Assembly (NCBI GenBank): GCA_025266875.1
Contig: JALLLT010000013.1
Coordinates: 1 to 64,000 of the forward strand
Source: Fennellomyces sp. T-0311
Taxonomy: Eukaryota; Mucoromycota; Mucoromycetes; Mucorales; Lichtheimiaceae
Direction of reading: 5' to 3'
DNA length: 64,000 nucleotides
A program made the position numbers and the translations under genes. Shown in pieces: positions 55,831 through 64,000 of this stretch. The notes beneath the pieces were generated by a model that worked only from the letters and a program-made list of their open reading frames with translations, ran no database searches and had not been told where the DNA came from. Each line of letters opens with the position of its first letter. Position 1 is the first letter of the stretch.

Positions 55831-57278
55831 GTATCTATGCGCCTCATTCAGTATTTCACATTGGCTGGTAGCAAGTTCGCGTTCAGAGCACCGCAATGCC
55901 GAAATCTATTGCTTCGTATGTCGCTCGTGCAAACACCAGTAGAAATACGCAGTCGAGCATCCACTATATTCGCATCATTGTTGTCCAGAGCGTAGGGCCA
56001 TGATGTCCGCTCAGTGTTCCTGGATGGAATCGATTTCTGTTTTGATGCGTCCTAGCATGTCAATGTGTCTAGTATCCCCAGGTACGTATGAAACTGGTTG
56101 ACGTTGCATTTGGTGTATCAATGTCTTTCTCTTCTTTTGGAGGGAAAAGTGACCGACGCTGATGGCTTTGGTGTTTGCGCAGAAAACCTTGTGAGGACTT
56201 TTTTAACATTGACTTAAAAGATCCCAAGTAGATGATACGTCCGACATTGGGAGGTATCTTTCGGCGGCTGAAAGAAAACCTCCAATTTATCACAAAAACT
56301 GGTCTACCAAGAAATAGAAATTAAAGCTCCAGATCCCCGGTCCCTGTCCGAAGATGCCAAATGAGTGCACCACGGAAATTGCAGGTTGCTTATGTGCGAC
56401 ATGGCTGTTCGTTCGCTTGCCTTCAGGTCTAGCTACTTCAGTCCCACCGCAAATCATCATAAACATAGTAGTTGATGTGCTGTTTAATAGTATTCATGTA
56501 GTTTGAATGGAACAGGCCCTGTTATTTTAGGATATATATATATCCAGCTTGATTGGCTATTGATCGGATTAAAATGCTAAGAGCGTACTCGTCAGTTCGT
56601 TGTTGCTGTATTGTATAGCGGGTAGTATAGTACATAGCGGCCGCGCTAGGTATATACGTAGTGTGTGGTGTGCTATATGCAGATAACAATAGGCGCTTTT
56701 TACCGAAGCATCCTTTCTTGTATGAATTGCCGAGAATGGGATCAAAATGAAAAAGTGTCCTCAGCTGCATTTTTTGTTATTATAAACACTATATGAATGA
56801 AATTGGCTTTGCTTTATATCATTGACTTTACTGGGTGGATGTATTTCTGATAAAGAGAGTTCATCTGTTTTTTTTTTTCGCATGGCAACTGGTGTACCTG
56901 TTAAGGAAAATGAAAGCTTTGAGGTGCGGGGTCTAATGTTACAGATTAAGGATGTATCGAAAATAAGGCGATATCGATTAATTGCTAATGACCACTGGTA
57001 TAATACTTTCTACTACTTGCTAATAAATTCTTGATGATAATTATATTCTGGCATCTTGGTTAGCTTAGCAGCTTGGTTAGCTAAGGACTGCGGTTGGAAA
57101 TTTGAGACGCTTTGCCTCTATTGGTGGAAGGTTTGGCGATGCTCACTGAAAAGGTGTCACGAAATCGAGTACACCTGACAGGAGTAGTAAAGTGTGCGAA
57201 GTAACAAAAGTTGTTTCTTGCTCATTACCTGTTTCCTCTAGCATTAAGGCTACAAATATACAGGATTTTGCGAGTCAG
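55831..57278. other. Intergenic AT-rich region
   Basis: No gene was recognised. A short AT microsatellite occurs at 56531-56542. The left part may still be remains of the LINE. Confidence 0.45.
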
Positions 57279-57463
57279 ATGGATGCTTTTAAATTTCTGA
57301 GTGAGTTAATTTTTCGCTCAAGAAGGGGTGCAGTTTCAACCAAGAGTCGGTGGTTCTTCAACCAAGAGTGGGTGGTTGTTCACTCAAGAGTGCACTCTTG
57401 ATAAAAAAAAACTACCCACTCTTGGTCAAACAACCACCCATTCTGAAATTTAAAACCATCCAT
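57279..57463. repeat. 185-bp foldback element with internal repeats
   Basis: The outer arms ATGGATGCTTTTAAATTTC and their near-complement (57445-57463) enclose repeated units of the form CAACCAAGAGTSGGTGGTT. Two units are direct (57337-57375) and two inverted (57410-57440). The centre CAAGAGTGCACTCTTG is itself a palindrome. Probably a MITE-like foldback. Confidence 0.75.
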
Positions 57464-57566
57464 TCTTTCCCCCATCTGGCTCGTAAAATCCTGTAACTAC
57501 GTTCAAGGTTCGTGTTGCCATTTCCTTGACACTCAAACGCTAACAATTAACTAGCTATTGAGACTA

Positions 57567-59404
57567 ATGTTAGCGAGAAAACCGAAAGAAATGAGCAGGT
57601 GTCATTCGCGCAATTCGTTGGAACTTGTTGCACAGTACACAAAAGATGATCAGTGGGAATCACTGGATCATGTATGGAGCACGCGTTTCATGGCTGTTGC
57701 TAGAAGACTTGATGTTACCGTGGTAATAATATAGTGTATTATATGCGTATCCTTCACTTGTTCTAACTAAAGAAAACAAGACGCGTACCAGACCTGGTGT
57801 AAAGCAATACAGGGAAATATTGAAGGGCATCGCGGAGAAGTTGTCGACAGCGTCCGGTCCCAGCGATTCATCAAACATGACACCTACCTCTTCTTCAATA
57901 GTAAATCGACCGGTAGTAATATTTGACTCGATCTTAATAGGCTAATGATATTTTTAAAGGCCTCGAAGAAAGGATCATGGCAGCTTACACAAGAAGCTAA
58001 AGATGAATTCGAACGAAAGTTTCGCGCATTGGAAGACAGCAAGAAGTGGAAGCTGCGGGATGGTGTATATGTCGAGGATATCATGTATAAATTTGGGACG
58101 AAATGCACGCATGAACAGTAAGTTTGAATATTTTCCTGTCAGTAGCATTTGGTATTTAAAAGTAAACGTCCATGAAATCTGTAGTCCAGTTCATTCCTTC
58201 ATCCTAAACGTCGATGATAAGTGTTGGGAAGAGGAATCCGATTTCACCCCCGAGGATATCAGCGCCATCCGCACCTTTGGCAACTACGCTTTTCGTCCAA
58301 TCAGCGACAATTTAAATGCTTTGTTTGCCGCGTACAAAGGTCATCCACAGGTCGACGCACTAGGTTTCCTCATTGAAAAAACAAACATGCTCGGCCCATA
58401 CGACCCACGAACGCATCCAGATGAATACAAGGTTCATCACGCATTGCAACAATTCGTTGGATATTACGTTGATGATGTTTTTGCCGGTGTGGAGTCGTGG
58501 TCCGAGCAAGACTTTGTCACACATGTTTGGAGTGTTTTTGATCGATTCTTCCATCCACTGGGTGTAATGACGTCGCGGTATATACTTAACTATTGTCATT
58601 TTCAGGTAGAATTATTGCTAATATTCATCTACAAATTTAGGGATCGTACCTGCGAAGCAACATCGCAGCGGGTGAACAGCGATCGCGCTGTGACAGGCAG
58701 TTCCGAGATCAAGGACAAAAAGCGATCCATCCGTCCCGACTTGGTTCTTTTGAAGGACGGCCTTCAATACGGTTGTTCCGAACTAGGCAAAACCTTAGGA
58801 CTGTATCTGACAAAAAGGAAATCATCGAGACCCTACTGCATAGTCCGAAAACCATGAAGGACATGCTCTGCAGTGCAATTACGAAAGCTGATAACGACGA
58901 ACAAGTTGCACGCACGTTGAAAATCGTATGTTTCAACGATACAAGTAAGCATGTTTTAATTTTTCTCGAACGGCACACTTACTCGATCATCTTGAAGGCT
59001 GTCGGTATCTCTGTCCGTGATGGACTGCCCCAATGGCTATGTGAGTCGTATAACCAACTCTAAAAGCTACGAAATTCCTCGAGAACCAGAGCTGTTGGTG
59101 TCACAGCTGTTTCCGATATTCAAATTGGCGCCAACGGCTAAAGTACGTCTAGTGTGTTAGGTGCACCATTTCCAGAATACTAATATATGTATAGATCATC
59201 GTTGAGAATTCGCTTGCAACCATTGGGCAGCATTTGTTCAAAGATCAAGAGCCGGAGCTCGTTTTCGAGACCATCTCCACTAAGCTTGCTCTGTCTCCAT
59301 GCCTCACTGCCTCCATCCTACCCATCACAAGGAAACGAAAGCAAGGAGGCTCGGAATCACTATCGTCATCATCAAAACGACGGGCCAACACTTCGGCCAC
59401 ATAA
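57567..59404 (+). pseudogene. Multi-exon gene of unknown family, frameshifted
   Basis: Exons 57567-57722, 57781-57900, 57960-58117, 58185-58577 and from 58641 splice in frame with GT-AG introns. The N-terminal part is helical and charged (SKKGSWQLTQEAKDEFERKF). The central part reads ISAIRTFGNYAFRPISDNLN and EQDFVTHVWSVFDRFF. Then comes SSEIKDKKRSIRPDLVLLKD followed by CSELGKT, a D...ExG/K spacing that recalls PD-(D/E)XK nucleases (weak). Near 58800 one base seems missing: ELGK continues as SDKKEIIETLLHSPKTMKDM in the next frame. Later segments VMDCPNGYVSRITNSKSYEI and a last exon (59195-59404, ending in a Ser/Arg-rich tail) follow. The family resembles proteins present in many copies in Mucorales genomes, from memory and unverified. 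Confidence 0.55.
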
Positions 59405-60084
59405 TTGTCAACGCGATCTTCTCAAAGCTAATTCCACGACGCCATCATCGTTTTCATGACGGCACTTTGTTTCATAACGAATAATTTACCCTGACATAAG
59501 GTCACCATGTTTGTATATCACCAAAATTCTTAACTCTGTTGTTTTCCAATATGTTGCCGCGGTAGCGTAAGGTACAGTTGGGTTCCAAAAGTTTTGTCGC
59601 GAGATGCTCCGACAAGGCCAAAATTTGATGTCTCAAAGACTTTCCAGTTATACTAGAAGTAAATCCCAATAAACGTTTAATGAGCAAAGGGTATGCAGGG
59701 AAGCAGAATTTCATGTAGATTATGTATGACTGTAAGCTTAGCAACATCGTATTACTATATGTGGCTATACGATCGACATCCCTCCTTTATATTTTGGGTT
59801 CGTATGTGGGGTAAGGTAACAGGGAACAATAATTCTACGTGACTAAACTTGTTTCCACTTGCAGGCCCTCTCGGATCACCTTGATGACAGGGAACTGGAC
59901 TATCTCGTTGTTCAATAACATATAACACTCATGATAGACCCGCGATCCGTCGCTGCAATAAAATAGATACCCGGGATTATATACTGGTGATTTGTCGGAA
60001 CCAACAGAGGGGTGCATCTTGGTACACAATGTCCTCTATGATGAGGCTGCCAAATGAGCCATAAGCAGGAGGAGGAGGGTCATA
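59405..60084. other. Intergenic region
   Basis: No gene or repeat was recognised. A weak minus-strand frame at 60029-59835 has no known domain. Confidence 0.45.
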
Positions 60085-60225
60085 CAGTGGAACCCGTTTT
60101 TTCGCACAGGCGGTTTTTCAGAAAATGTAGTGCAAGAACTGAGGGTGCGCTAAAACCGTGGATGAATTGGCAGAGAAGTTGAACGGATTGGGCGAGATCT
60201 TGATGCAAAAAGCGGGGTTCTACTG
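60085..60225. mobile_element. Small pogo-type MITE
   Basis: 141 bp between TA dinucleotides (60083-60084 and 60226-60227). The ends are CAGTGGAACCCGTTTTTT and the inverse of CAGTAGAACCCCGCTTTTTG, similar in style to the pogo terminal repeat (CAGTGG). Related motifs (AAAAAGCGGGG, GCGGGGGTTCACTG) continue to 60430, so a second, longer copy may overlap. Confidence 0.7.
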
Positions 60226-60544
60226 TAGGTTACTTGTCTTTTATGTGATTTTCTACAATGGTCCTCCAATTTTTTTCCTAAGCGCATGGAACGCCAAAAG
60301 CCGAGTAAAAAGCGGGGTGAGTAAAAAGCGAGGTAATGTAGATATTAAAATCGAGCGGATAGTATGCTCAGACTCAGGAAAAACGCGAGGTGAGGAAAAA
60401 ACGAGGGAGGAAAGAGCGGGGGTTCACTGAGGTACTTTGGTATAAGCTTTGAAAGGTCTATGAAGTCATTGATGGTAAAGGCGTGATATCATCTTACACT
60501 TATTAAAACTTTGAAGTATATAAGGCGCCATGTAGTTGAGGTGT

Positions 60545-61460
60545 ATCAAATGGTACAAAGAATAAACAAGACTTATAAAAGTAACTTTGAAATTTCGGAT
60601 ATGCTTTATTGAATACAACGCTCTATGCTTTTATATCTTTTTATGTATTGAATCAGCAATGACAGCTTAAGTAGTATTTCGTCTTTAGAATTGTCTGAAT
60701 GGATAGAGGACGTATAGGTTCTTTTCTCTTCGTTCTGATCATGCGGATCTGAGGATATCTTTAACACCCGCCCTGCAGGGTAATGACCGCATCGTTATAT
60801 TGAATCAATTCCATTCCTATTGAGTTTATCTCATTCACTCATACGGTGCAATCTTTTAATCCGCGTAGAAAAGTTGCTACGTAAGTACACTTCATGATGA
60901 TGTTGAACCGATATGTGCTATCCAATAGGAAATATTTTCTACATATCATTTATCATTCGCCTTTCAAATCTTCGAAGCTCGTGTCTTATATAGTGAAGTA
61001 GATAATTCCATCGCTTTGGATTGCTGGTCTACATAATAATTACATATCTGCTCGGAGATCTTATTTCCTGTAGTCTATCAACACATAACGTTTGCAGCCT
61101 TAATTCAAGTTAATGCAAAGATCATCCTCTAACCCGACCAGGTGTGTATTTTAGAAGTGAGTACTATAAACACTTCCGATAACCTCCAATGGACAACAAG
61201 TCAACATTCGATGCTTGCTGAATTTCTTTAAGGTCGATTGATACTACTTACGTTATCCAGTATAATACATAAATACATAGTAAACAAGTTATAGTATTCT
61301 TTAAAAACTTAAATAAAAAGCATGCAAAGTTCTCAACACTGAGAATATTTGATTGCTTAATTTTCTCAAGCTTGATCTAAGGCCTTATACCACGTGCCTT
61401 CCTGGGTTGTCATTGGATTATAATACTTGATACTAAACCTAGCTCGCTTTTGGCTTTACA
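60545..61460 (-). pseudogene. LTR-like sequence and relic of a Copia-type element
   Basis: On the minus strand TGTTAAAGATATCCTC starts at 60768, directly after a polypurine tract (GCAGGGCGGG). Then come GATATAAAAGC (60634-60624) and TTCAATAAAGC (60610-60600), as expected of an LTR. Upstream (60800-61460) broken frames resemble Copia RNase H and RT, for example RWNYLLHYIRHELRRFE and GTWYKALDQA. No duplication was found and the lower end of the LTR is unknown. The call is tentative. Confidence 0.4.
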
Positions 61461-64000
61461 ATGTCACTGAATCCCTTTCGTGGCATATAATTAAATAGAG
61501 CTTTCAGTATGTCATAAAACTATTCTCTCATTTGTGAGAACTATATTGTATGAACACTCGTAAGTAAAAGATCACAGGGCCTCATCAGTCTTGAGATATG
61601 CGCAAGTTTCTTATCTTATTATGCAACAGGTCATGCAACATATCCGAATCAAGCAGTAATACAAAAAGAGAAATGTGTCACTTGTGCGCACCGTGAATCC
61701 ATCGTGAGACCTCATCATCATCTCGTCTATTGTCTGACATCTGGCGTTTTATCATCCCAAAGACCTATTGCTCTTCTGAAAATTGTAACAGAATACGATA
61801 ATAACTGGACTTGAACTTTTTGAATGCCGTCCTCTTGCCTTTAAGGAGCTTATGTACCTTATAAAAAGTCAAGTCAACAATGTATTTTTTTAAATGGATG
61901 GAAAGTAGTTTCAGTATCTACAAAAAGGTACCTCTCCTTCCCGCAATTGTGTCCCCTCGCTCTATTCACATATATCGTCGCTGTTTATTTGTTACCTATA
62001 TGCAAACAGAATAGCATCATGGTGCATGCCTACGGAAAGTGGGTTTAATCGGCATCATACAGCTATGTTATGAGCCACGTGAATTTAAAATCAGCGCCCG
62101 CTTTTGTATTCCTGGTATTGTTTTGACGAGAAAACGTGATTAGCTGTATATCGGACAGTCCGTCGAGATAGGATATTGTATTTGCTTTACACATAAGTAT
62201 AGACAATGTATATAAAAAATCGATCGATTGATCCGCTGTGAAGAAGAATCGCGTCGGCCAGGCGAAAATTAGGAGCCAAGACCGTTACACATTACTATAA
62301 TGTATGAGAGCTAAAGATCGGGAAACAGCCATCCGTTCGTACCGCACCAGCCAGTGACGCTCAGTCAGATTAATGCCTATTTTTACCTGGCGCATTATAC
62401 CTTATCGCTGCAAATCACCTTCAAACAAAAAGGTAATACAAAAATGTATGAATACAATTTTATCCAACCGGTACGTACTATGTCTCGCTCATACCTAGCA
62501 CGATCGGAAATCTCTTGCTACTTACCAAGTCCACCGCGTGTGCAGCCTTGTGGACTACGAATTGATAGATGTAAAGGACATTACGGTAATCTGTAGAGCG
62601 AGCATCGCAAAGAGATCCATGGGAACTAAATTCGCGCTGGAGTCTTGTTACATAGAATATACTGGATGTTTCCAAGACAGTCTGCAAAAGCAGAAACAAC
62701 TTAGGAACAGCGCATGAAACGCATCATGCAAGTAGACTTACGTAGAGCAACCCCTCTTTAGAGTTTACGATTTTGAGAGATAGCAAAGTCGTTTTTTTTT
62801 GTGCATAAAGAGAGAGAGGTCTTGAGGGAGTATTTAAGCTGTGTGCGAAATCGAAGAAGTTCGGTAATGCCTTAAATGGCTTTTGTCGAGCACAAAAATA
62901 TCTCATTTCCATCTAATCAACCTGTTTCGCTCACTCACAAGACAATTCCTCGGAACGGATATTCACTTGATAAGAAGTTTGATAACAGCTCAAGTAATAC
63001 ACAAAATATTTCTGACGTAAACGGTTTCTTTTGCAACGAAAAAAATATTGAAACGAAGTCTCCGTTTCGTTTCTCTGGCTTTTTGCTGCTCAGAGTAAGT
63101 TTGTCTTCCGGCGAGGCTTAACCTAATCAGCTGATGAATTCAGGAGTAAAAAGAGTAGTGATCAGGGGGTAACCCCCCTTCATCTTTAATTCTGTCACCA
63201 TTTAAAAAGTGTTGTGTGATTAGGTTGGGACAAGCCGCCCATCAATCATGGTCCATACGGGGAAAATAGAATACCATTTACACCAACCATCAGTTGATTT
63301 TGCAATGATTGGTCACTTCAGGTTGTTTGTGCCCCCACAGTCAACCCATATAAATGCAAGGTTAAAAACAAAGTGGAGAGCCCCAGTTTATTTTGCGTTG
63401 CCACTTGACAATTATGAAGCGAAAAAGGGTCGTTACGCCCGTTCCGAACAAACTAGGTAATATTACTTCAAGTTCCTACTCAAATAAAATAGACCCGCAA
63501 CACATTTCTATACACAATGATGAAAGAGACGCTATAACATAATAGCGGATGTGTAACCAACGATCGATAGCCAAGCTCCCCGATCGTCCTAAAAAGCTGT
63601 GTTTCAAGTGTTCAACGGAAGGAGACTTCCGGTTGGCATTGCTACACAGAACAATTATGTTGGGGGGCGACAGTGTTACCATCCTTACAAAAGCATCAAA
63701 GGGAATGTATATACACACTTTTTAAACCAGCGGTGCTACATATGTCTCCACGGGGAGGGTGCGATGTCGATACCTATGCACAACATGTGGCCCTTTAAAA
63801 AAACGCTTGCTCCCCCCACCTTCTAAAGAGTTGGGGGTGCGAAGAGGGGATGCGATTCTAGATTATAGGGGGGAGATGGTGGAACTATATAAATGAGCTC
63901 GGTCCATCGGATTTGCAGAACCACTTGGCATTTCTTTTTTCTGCTTCCCACCACATGGCACAGAACGTCTTTAACATGGTTGGCTGGAAAAAATCATCAT
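61461..64000. other. Gene-poor right end of the window
   Basis: Only short frames without recognised domains. The sequence is AT-rich up to about 63100. Then come short C-rich and G-rich runs (for example 63168-63178 and 63661-63668) and a purine-rich run near 63830-63880. TATATAAATGAG at 63887 could be the promoter of a gene that starts beyond the window. Confidence 0.45.

Overview
The window looks like nuclear DNA of a filamentous fungus, most likely a Mucoromycota species of the Mucorales type. This is inferred from several things seen together: very short introns (mostly 48-70 bases), fungal-only families (KRE2/MNT1 mannosyltransferases, a VID27-like protein, a fungal-specific transcription factor domain protein, a Crypton recombinase), and a very rich mix of transposons that includes DIRS, PIF/Harbinger, MULE, pogo and chromodomain Ty3 elements. 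No rRNA, convincing tRNA, CRISPR or bacterial operon structure was seen. The species cannot be named from the sequence.

The window has two compartments. Bases 1 to about 25,000 are a transposon nest. From the left they hold a MULE transposase gene broken by a solo LTR; a PIF/Harbinger nuclease with its SANT/Myb-like companion gene (the companion is broken by another solo LTR); a 759-bp MITE with TA target duplications; and a DIRS-like tyrosine-recombinase retrotransposon. The DIRS element has been invaded by a complete chromodomain Ty3 element (6886-12871, LTRs differing at one of 415 positions), a solo LTR (13813-14206) and a complete pogo-like DNA transposon (14644-16929). Next comes a second PIF/Harbinger element with recognisable ends and a TAA duplication (19304-24854), itself hit by two solo LTRs. 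For each insertion into a coding sequence, removing the insert and one copy of its target duplication restores the host reading frame, so the order of events can be read.

Bases 25,000 to 28,300 are a graveyard of degraded reading frames and short inverted repeats. The gene-bearing compartment runs from 28.5 to about 52 kb. It holds a PHD/chromo/SNF2 chromatin remodeller resembling CHD/Mi-2 or Mit1 proteins (+), a small secreted or membrane-anchored protein (+), a VID27-like gene (-), three neighbouring GT15 mannosyltransferase genes (one -, two +; the middle one has lost conserved active-site residues), a Crypton (-), eIF2A (+) and a fungal_trans-domain transcription factor without a visible zinc cluster (-).

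The right end (52-64 kb) is gene-poor. It holds relics of a LINE and probably a Copia element, several small foldback or MITE-like elements, and one multi-exon gene of unknown function (57567-59404) that appears frameshifted.

The host genes do not form one pathway: the mannosyltransferases act in Golgi glycosylation, eIF2A in translation, and the remodeller and transcription factor in gene control. The strongest system-level signal is the behaviour of the LTR elements. All five solo LTRs and the full Ty3 element lie inside other transposons and none lies in a host gene. That fits chromodomain-guided insertion into silent chromatin, but this is an inference.
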